Assembly (NCBI RefSeq): GCF_002968015.1
Contig: NZ_PUIP01000006.1
Coordinates: 186,001 to 250,000, forward strand
DNA length: 64,000 bases
Origin: Massilia phosphatilytica
GTDB lineage: Bacteria > Pseudomonadota > Gammaproteobacteria > Burkholderiales > Burkholderiaceae_D
Reading direction: 5' to 3'
Shown: positions 44,601 to 51,433 of the stretch, piece after piece
Layout of the letters: each line of letters begins with the position of its first letter
How positions within the stretch are numbered: position 1 is the stretch's first letter
Position numbers and translations under genes: made by a program
The notes under the pieces: model-generated
Database searches by the model: none
Told to the model about the DNA's origin: nothing
What the model saw: only the letters and a program-made list of their open reading frames with translations

Positions 44601-46082
44601 TTCGGCGTGGCGGCCGACACGGCGCCAGCGCACCTCGACACGCCGCCGCTGCGCGTCCTCGTCGCCGACGACAACGCGAGCAGCCGCGCCGCGCTGGCCG
44701 CCCTGCTCGCGGGCCGCGGCTGGCACGTCGAGACGGCCGCGAGCGGCGCGGATGCGCTCGCGCTGCTGCGCACCGCGGACCCGTTCGACGTCGCGTTCAT
44801 CGACAGCGTCCTGGGCGACCTGGATGGAGCGTCCGTCATCGCCTTCGCGCGCGCAGACCAGGCGATTACCCTGCCCCGCTGTGCCCTGCTGGCGGCCGAC
44901 CCGGAACGGGAACGCCTCGATGCGCTGGCGGCCGACCTCCGCATCGGCGCCGTCCTCGCGAAGCCGTTCACGCCGGGCACGCTGGCCGACGCGCTGGCGG
45001 AACTGCACAGCGGCGCGCCGGCACCGGCGCCGGTCCGCGCGGCGGCACTGGGCGGACGCCTCGCGGGCATGCGCGTGCTCGTCGTCGAAGACAACCTGCT
45101 CAACCAGGAAGTGGCGAACTACGTGCTCGTGCACGCCGGCGCCAGCGTCGATTTCGCCGCCAACGGCCGCATCGCCGTCAGCATGCTGGCCGAGACGCCC
45201 GCCCAGTACGACGCCGTGCTGATGGACTTGCAGATGCCCGTCATGGACGGTTTCGAGGCGACCCACGCGATCCGCGCGCTGGGACTCGATCGCCTGCCGA
45301 TCATCGCGATGACGGCCAACGCGCTGGACGAGGACCGCCGCCGCGCGCTGGCCGCGGGCATGAACGATTACCTCGCCAAGCCGATCGACGTGGATGAACT
45401 GGTGAACATGCTGATTCGCATCACGGGCCGCGCGGCGGCGCCACCTGTCGAAGGCGCGCAGACGGCGCTGGCGGCAGGGCTGGCCGTGCCGGCCTACCTG
45501 CCCGGCATCGACCTGAAGACGACGCTGCCCCGCTTCAGCGGCAATTTTGCCAGCTTCGCCGCCCTGTTCAAGCGCTTCGAAAGCTCGCAGGGCGGCGCCG
45601 TCGCGGACATCCGCGCCCTGCTCGGCGCGGGCGACCGTGCCGGGGCCGGCCAGGCCGCGCACCGCCTGCGCGGCGTGGCCGCCAACCTGGGCGCGACGGA
45701 CGTGGCGGGACAGGCGCTCGAGCTGGAACAGGCGCTGCGCAGCGAGGACGAGGCGGCGCTCGCGCTGCGCCTCGCCCGTCTCGACGCCGCACTGTCCATC
45801 GTGCTGGAGGCGGCGCGCGACCTTCCCGCTCCGCAAGCGACGTCCACGCCGGCAGAGGCGCCGGAAGATAGCGCTATCCTGCAGCGCGAGTTGGCGCAGC
45901 TGCTCGATTTGCTCCACAATAACAACATGAAAGCGATCGCGCAGTTCGAGACGCTGCGCCCCGCCCTCGCCCGGCTCGAACCCGGCCGGGCGGCGCCGTT
46001 GGCGGACGCGGTGGCGACCCTGCGCTTCGAAGAGGCGGCGCAACTGGTGCGGGCGCTACTGGATACGAAGGAGGATGCATGA
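41607..46082 (+). CDS. hybrid sensor histidine kinase (Cache-PAS-HisKA-REC-REC-Hpt)
   Basis: The product is 1491 residues from the GTG at 41607, which has CGGAG about seven bases upstream; the frame stays open to 41430 but that part spans the REP-like repeat. Layout: membrane helix near residues 15-35; extracytoplasmic sensor (about 40-280); second helix near 285-305; HAMP-like linker; PAS domains (about 370-490, 500-620, 630-760, the last with PAC); HisKA with phospho-His783 in NMSHEIRTPMN; HATPase (about 890-1010); receiver 1 (Asp1066), in which the conserved Thr/Ser appears to be Ala (CALLAAD); receiver 2 (Asp1207); and an Hpt domain (His1352, AAHRLRG). Its stop overlaps the cyclase start by four bases (ATGA), so the two proteins probably act together. 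Confidence 0.9.
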   Translation: MQLLQRRSLPSIRAKLVTLVLACALPILIGYLVFATDADKRERAHVAEDAEMIARALAAAVDRDLANGETAARTLANQANLASGDLAAFHTAARRLLRPEFPAYAVAVSAPDGTVLLDTRHALGSVLPARGNEADIRAVFTSGDAVTSGLHRGDATQPWVISIAVPVWREGKVAYALTVELRTRRLQELLANQNLPAHWSALVFDNHRRLVAYRGQHAHATGDPMRPELARALARTPVGIVELTGHGPQPMYSAYARTLGHDWAVAIGFPRHAAREILGADPGTTLAWIAVMLAVSLGLAWRIGDSIARSVRALTEPAAALGRGEALVIPPLAIREAATVARALGKVEGELQQYRAGLESLVAERTNELQRSSAMLATVYATAPVGLAFVDRSLKIVMINDYLAAVNALPAAAHIGRTLPDLLGERGIHIEMPYRQVLATGRPLIDVEDSGESPAEPGIMRHWICSYYPVYGPERELVGINAVVLDITERKRQEQRNRDNEVLFRALFEGSGDAHVLIAYGAGFISANQAAIDLFGCAGADEFLAMAPASSSPEFQPNGRRSDELWHEAMRRTLDTGGNRFEWIYRRRDGTHFHADVLLNSVDIGGRGIVQGTIRDITARVETAAALRAASRRLEESERMIRTVTDHLPALVGYWDADMRCRFANKPYLDWLERDAADVIGHSMVELIDEDQIRDVMPHLEAVLRGERQFFERRLHRKSSGKVIQAWGSYIPDFDADGRVQGFYMLHADITELKRTQSRLEEALRAAEAASSAKGEFLANMSHEIRTPMNAVIGLARLLEEADLGRRERGYVARMQMAARSLLSMLNDVLDYSKVEAGQLVLEQTSFALDDVLASIAAMSATGAWNKGIEPVFAVHPDVPSRLVGDPMRLGQVLLNLVSNAIKFTERGEVALTIEPAGQDGAHLALAFTVRDTGIGIPQEQQQRMFEAFSQADTSTSRKYGGTGLGLAISRRLVRLMGGDLRVDSVPGRGATFRFTAPFGVAADTAPAHLDTPPLRVLVADDNASSRAALAALLAGRGWHVETAASGADALALLRTADPFDVAFIDSVLGDLDGASVIAFARADQAITLPRCALLAADPERERLDALAADLRIGAVLAKPFTPGTLADALAELHSGAPAPAPVRAAALGGRLAGMRVLVVEDNLLNQEVANYVLVHAGASVDFAANGRIAVSMLAETPAQYDAVLMDLQMPVMDGFEATHAIRALGLDRLPIIAMTANALDEDRRRALAAGMNDYLAKPIDVDELVNMLIRITGRAAAPPVEGAQTALAAGLAVPAYLPGIDLKTTLPRFSGNFASFAALFKRFESSQGGAVADIRALLGAGDRAGAGQAAHRLRGVAANLGATDVAGQALELEQALRSEDEAALALRLARLDAALSIVLEAARDLPAPQATSTPAEAPEDSAILQRELAQLLDLLHNNNMKAIAQFETLRPALARLEPGRAAPLADAVATLRFEEAAQLVRALLDTKEDA

Positions 46083-47011
46083 GCTGGACCGACATGGCCG
46101 TCAATGGCCGCATCCTGGTGGTTGACGATGCGATGGAAAACATCCAGATCCTGCACGGCGCCCTGCAGGACGAGCACGAGGTGTTGTTCGCGATGGACGG
46201 TCCGCGCGCGCTCGAGATCGCCCGGACCCAGCATCCCGACCTGATCCTGCTCGACGCCGTCATGCCCGGCATGGATGGCTACGCCGTCTGCAAGGAATTG
46301 CTGGCGGCGCCCGAGACGAGCGACATCCCGGTGATCTTCGTGACGGCGCTGAAGTCGCCCGAGGACGAGACGCGCGCGCTGGGCGCCGGCGCGGCCGACT
46401 TCATCAGCAAGCCGGTGAACGCGGCCGTCGTGCGCGCCCGCGTGCGCACGCAGCTGACCGTCAAGCGCCAGCGCGACGCCCTGCGCGCCCTGATCCTCAC
46501 CGACGCGCTGACCGGCGTCGCGAACCGCCGCGCGTTCGACGAGCGCCTCGACGCGGAATGGCGCCGCTGCGGGCGCGCCGGCTTGCCGGTGGCACTGATC
46601 CTCGTCGACATCGACCACTTTAAATTGTACAACGATCACTACGGCCACCAGGCCGGCGACGCGACGCTCGTGCAATTCGCGACGGCGATGCGGCGCGCCG
46701 CGGCGCGCACGCAGGATCTCGTGGCGCGCTACGGCGGCGAGGAATTCGCGATCCTGCTGCCCCAGCTGGACGGACGCGGCGCCACCGGCGTGGCGCACCG
46801 CCTCATGACGGAACTGGAGCAGATGGCGATCCCGCACGCCGCCTCGCCCACGGCCGCGCACCTCACCGCCAGCATGGGCATCGCCTGCATGGTGCCAGGC
46901 GAACACAGCATCCCGGCCGACCTGATCCAGGTGGCCGACGCCCTGCTCTACCAGGCAAAGGCCGAGGGCCGCAACCGCTATCGCCTCGGCAACCCCGACT
47001 GCGTCGCCTAG
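46079..47011 (+). CDS. response regulator with GGDEF (diguanylate cyclase) output
   Basis: The product is 310 residues. Receiver domain at about 10-130: acidic pair VDDAMEN, phospho-acceptor Asp59 (LILLDAVMPGMDG), Thr in VIFVTALK, Lys in FISKPV. GGDEF domain at about 145-300: DALTGVANRRAFDER, DIDHFKLYND and the active-site YGGEEF. An inhibitory I-site RxxD (RTQD) sits five residues before GGEEF. It should make c-di-GMP when phosphorylated, with product feedback. The ATG overlaps the kinase stop, so the kinase (via its Hpt domain) is the likely phosphodonor. It is convergent with the MaoC gene with four bases between. Confidence 0.93.
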   Translation: MSWTDMAVNGRILVVDDAMENIQILHGALQDEHEVLFAMDGPRALEIARTQHPDLILLDAVMPGMDGYAVCKELLAAPETSDIPVIFVTALKSPEDETRALGAGAADFISKPVNAAVVRARVRTQLTVKRQRDALRALILTDALTGVANRRAFDERLDAEWRRCGRAGLPVALILVDIDHFKLYNDHYGHQAGDATLVQFATAMRRAAARTQDLVARYGGEEFAILLPQLDGRGATGVAHRLMTELEQMAIPHAASPTAAHLTASMGIACMVPGEHSIPADLIQVADALLYQAKAEGRNRYRLGNPDCVA

Positions 47012-47015
47012 AGCT

Positions 47016-47483
47016 TCAGGCGTAGCGCCGCACGAGGAATTCGGCCACGCACACGGGCTTCGTGCCGCCCTCGCGCTCGACGGTGACGTCGAGCGTCAGC
47101 TGGGCCGATCCCGCCTCGACGTCCAGCGCCGCCAGCACGATCGCCGCGCGTACGCGGCTGCCGGCCGGCACCGGCGCGGGAAAGCGCACCTTGTTCAACC
47201 CGTAGTTCACGACGAGCTTCGCGTCGACCATGACGAGGACGTCGGACAGCATCGAGGGCAGCAGCGACAAGGTGAGAAAACCATGCGCCACGGTGCCGCC
47301 GAATGGCGATTCGCGCGCGGCGCGGTCGGGATCGAGGTGGATCCACTGGTGGTCGTCGGTGGCATCGGCGAACGTGGCGATGCGGTCCTGGCCGATCGCG
47401 AACCAGCGCGACCGGCCCAGCTCCGTGCCGACGAGGGCGCGCAGCGCGTCCAGCCCCGTCACTTCGTGCAGGGCGCTAGCCAT
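47016..47483 (-). CDS. MaoC family dehydratase (second of two)
   Basis: The product is 155 residues with the hot-dog fold of (R)-specific enoyl-CoA hydratases. The catalytic Asp/His pair is in DATDDHQWIHLD, followed by ESPFGGTVAHGFLTLSLLP. Start ATG 47483 overlaps the previous MaoC gene by eight bases. It hydrates 2-enoyl-CoA to 3-hydroxyacyl-CoA. It is the last gene of the four-gene operon, which leads from dehydrogenation to hydration. The substrate is unknown. Confidence 0.87.
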   Translation of the reverse strand: MASALHEVTGLDALRALVGTELGRSRWFAIGQDRIATFADATDDHQWIHLDPDRAARESPFGGTVAHGFLTLSLLPSMLSDVLVMVDAKLVVNYGLNKVRFPAPVPAGSRVRAAIVLAALDVEAGSAQLTLDVTVEREGGTKPVCVAEFLVRRYA

Positions 47484-47946
47484 GATCCCGCTCCCCGCCG
47501 GGCCGGCGCCCGAACATGCCCATGCCTTCGACCGTGCACACGGTCTCGCCATGCTGGTTGATCGCGACCCACTGCGACCAGACGACGCCGCGGTCCGGCT
47601 TCGACGTGGACGCCTTCACCTGCGTGGTCCGGTAGTGCACGTTCAACGTGTCGCCCGCGCGCACGGGCGCGAGCCAGCGCACGCCCTCGAGCCCGGGCGA
47701 GCCCATGCCGGCCGCCCGGTTCATCAGCCCGTCGACGACCATGCGCATCATCATGCTGCACGTGTGCCAGCCGCTGGCGATCACGCCGCCGTAGATGGAC
47801 GCCGCCGCAGCGTCGCGGTCGACGTGGAACGGCTGCGGATCGAACGCCCGGGCGAACGCGACGATCTCTTCTTCCGTGACGGCGCGCGTGCCCAGGTCGA
47901 TGTCCTGGCCGGGCTCGAAATCCTCGAAATACCAGTATTCCTTCAT
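47476..47946 (-). CDS. MaoC family dehydratase (first of two)
   Basis: The product is 156 residues, hot-dog fold. It begins MKEYWYFEDFEPGQDIDLG and carries the hydratase pair in FARAFDPQPFHVDRDAA and a typical IYGGVIASGWHTCSMMMRM. The ATG at 47946 overlaps the end of the acyl-CoA dehydrogenase gene by four bases. It is related to, but clearly different from, the next MaoC protein. Two MaoC proteins in a row may form a heteromer, as in steroid side-chain degradation enzymes, or act on different substrates. Confidence 0.87.
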   Translation of the reverse strand: MKEYWYFEDFEPGQDIDLGTRAVTEEEIVAFARAFDPQPFHVDRDAAAASIYGGVIASGWHTCSMMMRMVVDGLMNRAAGMGSPGLEGVRWLAPVRAGDTLNVHYRTTQVKASTSKPDRGVVWSQWVAINQHGETVCTVEGMGMFGRRPGGERDHG

Positions 47947-49115
47947 GCCGCCTCCTCGTCGTCGTAAAAGCCCGGCTGCGCGATGAAGCGGGCCAGGTGG
48001 TGGTCGCAATCGCCCAGGGTCAGCTCGATCGTCGACAGGCGCTTGAAATAATGCGACGCCGGCAACTCGTCCGTCACGCCCATGCCGCCGTGCAGCTGGA
48101 TCGCCTGCTGGCCGACGAAGCGGGCGGCCTGGCCCACGCGGTATTTGGCTGCCGCGACGGCGCGGCGGCGCTCGGCGGCCGCATTGTCGTCACCTGCGTT
48201 GCGTGCGGCGCCGGCCAGGCGCACGGCGGCCAGCAACGCCATCGAGCGGGCCTGCTCCAGGTGCACGTACATGTCGGCCATGCGGTGCTGCAGCGCCTGG
48301 AACTTACCGATCGGCACGCCGAACTGCTGGCGCGTCTTCAGGTAATCGAGCGTCGCGCCGAACAGCGCATCCATCGCGCCGAGCGCTTCCGCGCACAGCA
48401 GGCCAGCGCCATAATCCGCCGCCGCTTCCAGGATGGTCCAGCCTGCGCCCACCGTACCGACCACGGCATCCGCGCCGACCCGCACGTCGCGCAGCAGCAC
48501 GTCCGCCGCGCGCTGGCCGTCCAGCATGCGCACGTCGCGCACCGCTACGCCGGGCGCGTCCGTCGGCACCGCGAACAGCGTGATGCCGTCCTCGTCGCGC
48601 TGCGCGCCGGCCGTCCTGGCCGACACGATCAGCACGCCGGCCTGCGCACCATGGAGCACGACCTTCTTTTCGCCGTGCAGGCGCCAGCCGTCGCCATCCT
48701 GGGCGGCGCGCGTGGCAATATCGCGCAAATCGTGGCGCGACTGGCGCTCGCCCAGTGCGCAAGCCAGCTTCAGCTCTCCGGTCGCCACGCGTTCGAGCAG
48801 CGCGCCCTGCTTCGCATCGCGACGCAGGAACTCGGCGCCGAACATGGTCGAAAAATACGGTTCGACCACGAGGCCGCGGCCCAGTTCCTGCATCACGACG
48901 AACATGTCGACCGCGTCGCCATCGAAGCCACCCTGCGCTTCCGGCACCGGCAGCGCGGTCAGGCCGAGCTCGGCGAGCGTGGCCCAGGCGGTGTCCGATA
49001 CGCCGGCCGGCGACCCCACGATCGCGCGTCGCGCGTCGAACGTGTAGTCGCGCGCGATCCAGCGCTTGAGGGCATCTGCCAGTTGCAGCTGCTCTTCCTT
49101 GAAGTTGAAGTCCAT
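47943..49115 (-). CDS. acyl-CoA dehydrogenase (second subunit type)
   Basis: The product is 390 residues with the ACAD fold: start MDFNFKEEQLQLADALKRW, AELGLTALPVPEAQGGFDGD, FAD-binding segment KLACALGERQ (short compared with other ACADs), GAGWTILEAAADYGAGLLCAEALG, then KTRQQFGVPIGKFQALQHRMADMYV and IQLHGGMGVTDELPASHYFKR. The end STIELTLGDCDHHLARF lacks the standard YEGT-type catalytic Glu, so it may be a partner subunit or use another base. The start is ATG 49115, nine bases after the first dehydrogenase gene; a longer in-frame stretch upstream only shadows that gene. Confidence 0.88.
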   Translation of the reverse strand: MDFNFKEEQLQLADALKRWIARDYTFDARRAIVGSPAGVSDTAWATLAELGLTALPVPEAQGGFDGDAVDMFVVMQELGRGLVVEPYFSTMFGAEFLRRDAKQGALLERVATGELKLACALGERQSRHDLRDIATRAAQDGDGWRLHGEKKVVLHGAQAGVLIVSARTAGAQRDEDGITLFAVPTDAPGVAVRDVRMLDGQRAADVLLRDVRVGADAVVGTVGAGWTILEAAADYGAGLLCAEALGAMDALFGATLDYLKTRQQFGVPIGKFQALQHRMADMYVHLEQARSMALLAAVRLAGAARNAGDDNAAAERRRAVAAAKYRVGQAARFVGQQAIQLHGGMGVTDELPASHYFKRLSTIELTLGDCDHHLARFIAQPGFYDDEEAA

Positions 49116-49123
49116 GTCTTTCC

Positions 49124-50314
49124 TCACAGGCCCAGGATCATCTGGGAGATGATGTTGCGTTGGATCTCGTTCGATCCGCCGTAGATCGACGTCTTGCGGA
49201 AATTGAAGTAATGCGCGAGCAGCGGCGCGGCGTCGTCGTCGTCGATGGCGCTGTGTTCGTGCTCGCCTTCCAGATAGGCCGGATCGAACGGCAGCGCCAG
49301 CGGGCCGGCTGCCTCGACCATCAATTCGGACAGCCGCTGCTGGATCTCCGTGCCGCGCACCTTCAGCACGGACGCTTCCGGCCCCGGCGCCTTGTCGGCC
49401 TGGGCCAGCACGCGCAATACCGTCATCTCGAGCGCCATCAGTTCGATCTCCAGGTTCGCGACCTTGGCCGCGAACAGCGGGTCGCGCAGCAGCGGCTCGC
49501 CGTTCTTTTGCTCGCGTCGGGCGAGCCCCTTGAGCCGGGCGAGTTCGCGCTTGGACCGGCCCACGGCCGCGATGCCCGTGCGCTCGTGGCCCAGCAGGTA
49601 TTTCGCATACGTCCAGCCCCGGTTTTCCTGGCCGACGAGGTTGGCCACCGGCACGCGGACGTTGTCGAAGAAGACTTCGTTCACCTCGTGGTCTTCGTCC
49701 AGCATGATGATCGGGCGCACGGTCACGCCGGGCGCATGCATGTCGATCAGCAGGAACGAGATGCCCTCCTGCTTGCGCACGGACGGATCGGTGCGCACGA
49801 GGCAGAAGATCATGTCGGCATGCTGGGCCAGCGTCGTCCACGTCTTCTGGCCGTTGACGATGAAATGATCGCCGTCCCGTACCGCCGTCGTCTTCAGCGA
49901 CGCCAGGTCGGAGCCGGCGCCGGGCTCGGAATAGCCCTGGCACCACCAGTCTTCGCACGACAGGATGCGCGGCAAATAGTAATGCTTCTGTTCTTCGCTG
50001 CCGAACGCCATGATGACGGGCGCGACCATGTTCACGCCGAACGGCAGCACGGGCGGCGTGCCGGCGCGGGCGCATTCCTCGTCAAAGATGTGACGCTGCA
50101 CGGGCGTCCAGCCCGGACCGCCATACTCGCGCGGCCAGCCGGGCGCGACCCAGCCCTGGCGCGCGAGGATGCGGTGCCAGCGCACGTAATCGTCCTTGTG
50201 CAGGCGCAGGTGGTCGTGAACCTTGTGGCGCAGGTCGGCCGGCAGCTCGGCCTCGAGGAAGGCGCGTACCTGGTCGCGGAAAGCCAGGTCGTCGCCGGTA
50301 TAGGTCAGGTCCAT
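49124..50314 (-). CDS. acyl-CoA dehydrogenase (first subunit type)
   Basis: The product is 396 residues. Start MDLTYTGDDLAFRDQVRAF at ATG 50314, after an AGGAGA ribosome site. Landmarks: ARQGWVAPGWPREYGGPGW, CQGYSEPGAGSDLASL (FAD-binding), VNGQKTWTTLAQHADM, LGHERTGIAAVGRSKRELARL, and the end SIYGGSNEIQRNIISQMILGL. Position YGGS lies where the YEGT catalytic Glu is found in medium-chain ACADs; Gly is there instead. It oxidises an acyl-CoA ester with FAD. It is the first gene of the operon ending with two MaoC hydratases. The substrate may be a branched or cyclic acyl-CoA, but this is inference. Confidence 0.9.
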   Translation of the reverse strand: MDLTYTGDDLAFRDQVRAFLEAELPADLRHKVHDHLRLHKDDYVRWHRILARQGWVAPGWPREYGGPGWTPVQRHIFDEECARAGTPPVLPFGVNMVAPVIMAFGSEEQKHYYLPRILSCEDWWCQGYSEPGAGSDLASLKTTAVRDGDHFIVNGQKTWTTLAQHADMIFCLVRTDPSVRKQEGISFLLIDMHAPGVTVRPIIMLDEDHEVNEVFFDNVRVPVANLVGQENRGWTYAKYLLGHERTGIAAVGRSKRELARLKGLARREQKNGEPLLRDPLFAAKVANLEIELMALEMTVLRVLAQADKAPGPEASVLKVRGTEIQQRLSELMVEAAGPLALPFDPAYLEGEHEHSAIDDDDAAPLLAHYFNFRKTSIYGGSNEIQRNIISQMILGL

Positions 50315-50393
50315 GTTGTCTCCTTTGTTATGCCGGCCAAAAAAAGCACGACCGTTCCAAAGATTGTACCTGAAATCACCGACAACAAACGCG

Positions 50394-50445
50394 GCGCGCC
50401 AATGCAAACGCCCCCGCGCGGGCGGGGGCGTTTGCATTGGCGCGC
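50394..50445. repeat. 24-bp perfect hairpin between acyl-CoA operon and PEP-CTERM gene
   Basis: The left arm (50394-50417) and right arm (50422-50445) are perfect reverse complements, with a four-base loop at 50418-50421. It starts 11 bases past the stop of the PEP-CTERM gene on the minus strand, and is the only plausible terminator there, but there is no T tract on either side. It could instead be a structural or protein-binding element. Confidence 0.8.
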
Positions 50446-50455
50446 GGACCGTCGA

Positions 50456-51244
50456 TCAGCGCTTGCGGCGACGGACGACGCCCATCGCGCCCAGCATGCC
50501 CGCCATCATCAGGGCGATCGACGACGGTTCCGGCACGGCGGCGGCCGCCGGCACGGCCGGCAGGCCTGCGCCGATGTCGCCACCGATACCGCCGTTGCCG
50601 TTGCCGTTGCTGTTCTCCTGGCCGTTGTGGGCCGGGATCGGCAGCTGGACGATGGCACCACCTTCCTGGCCGCCGGCGGCCGGCGTGATCACCGTCGCGC
50701 CATTGCTATTGCCGTAGTTGCCCGACGGAGCGCCGTCGACGCTATTGCCGGCACTCGGCGCGTTGCCGCCCTTCGACGGGCTGGCCGCGGGGGCCGGCGC
50801 ACCGCTGAAGCCGCCACCATTGCCGTTGCTGGCGCCGCCGCCGCCCTGGTCCGGCGTGATGACCTTGCCGTCCGCGGTGGAGACCACGCCCATGCCGTTA
50901 CCCAGCATCGCCGCAAGCTTCGCATTGCTGGTGCTCAGCAGATAAGTGCCTTCAATACCCTGCGAGTAAGACAGTTTCACTTGCGTACCAGTCTGGCCGA
51001 CAGTTGCACTGGCCTTCTGGTACAAGGCTTCGGCCAGATTGCCGCTGCCGTAAGCTGCACCGCCGACCAGGCTCACGCCGTTCGACAGCACACCCGAACT
51101 GACCACGTCCGAGCCATTACCGCTGGTCCATCCGGACAGGAAGCCCGACTGGGCCGCCGTACCGGTCGCCGACAGCACTTCTGCCTGGGCTCCGCATGCG
51201 CTCCCGACCAGGAGAGCCACCGCGATGAGATAACGAGTTGTCAT
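50456..51244 (-). CDS. PEP-CTERM sorted protein, Gly/Asn/Ala-rich
   Basis: The product is 262 residues with a signal peptide (MTTRYLIAVALLVGSACGAQA). A moderately conserved N-terminal domain (SGNGSDVVSSGVLSNGVSL, KLSYSQGIEGTYLLSTSN) is followed by a low-complexity Gly/Asn/Ser/Pro/Ala region (about 130-230). The C-terminus is a textbook PEP-CTERM signal: VPEPSSIALMMAGM, hydrophobic helix, RRRKR. Exosortase recognises this signal, removes it and attaches the protein at the surface, often with biofilm polysaccharide. No exosortase gene is in the window. Regulation is unknown. Confidence 0.88.
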   Translation of the reverse strand: MTTRYLIAVALLVGSACGAQAEVLSATGTAAQSGFLSGWTSGNGSDVVSSGVLSNGVSLVGGAAYGSGNLAEALYQKASATVGQTGTQVKLSYSQGIEGTYLLSTSNAKLAAMLGNGMGVVSTADGKVITPDQGGGGASNGNGGGFSGAPAPAASPSKGGNAPSAGNSVDGAPSGNYGNSNGATVITPAAGGQEGGAIVQLPIPAHNGQENSNGNGNGGIGGDIGAGLPAVPAAAAVPEPSSIALMMAGMLGAMGVVRRRKR

Positions 51245-51341
51245 ATTGCACTCCTTGCTCAGTTCATAAAGTTATTTTTAATTTAACTGCTGAGTTAATG
51301 TAGCACAGGTATAAAAAACACAATTTTCAATTGAGCGGCAT

Positions 51342-51374
51342 AAAAAAAGGCGAGGCTCCCTGGGGAGCCTCGCC
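51342..51374 (-). terminator. terminator of the tail-specific protease gene
   Basis: An 11-bp stem (GGCGAGGCTCC at 51349-51359 with GGAGCCTCGCC at 51364-51374, loop CTGG), read on the minus strand, is followed by seven T (A at 51342-51348). It lies about 60 bases past the prc stop codon. Confidence 0.85.
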
Positions 51375-51433
51375 TTCAGCCATCCGGTAAGGATGTTTGA
51401 CTAACTTGTGGTTATTACATCTTTGTTAATTCC

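Noticed and set aside
41631-46043. A 1470-residue open frame on the minus strand across the hybrid kinase gene
   Set aside because: It is antisense to a kinase with complete domains; composition is Arg/His/Gln-rich. Shadow.
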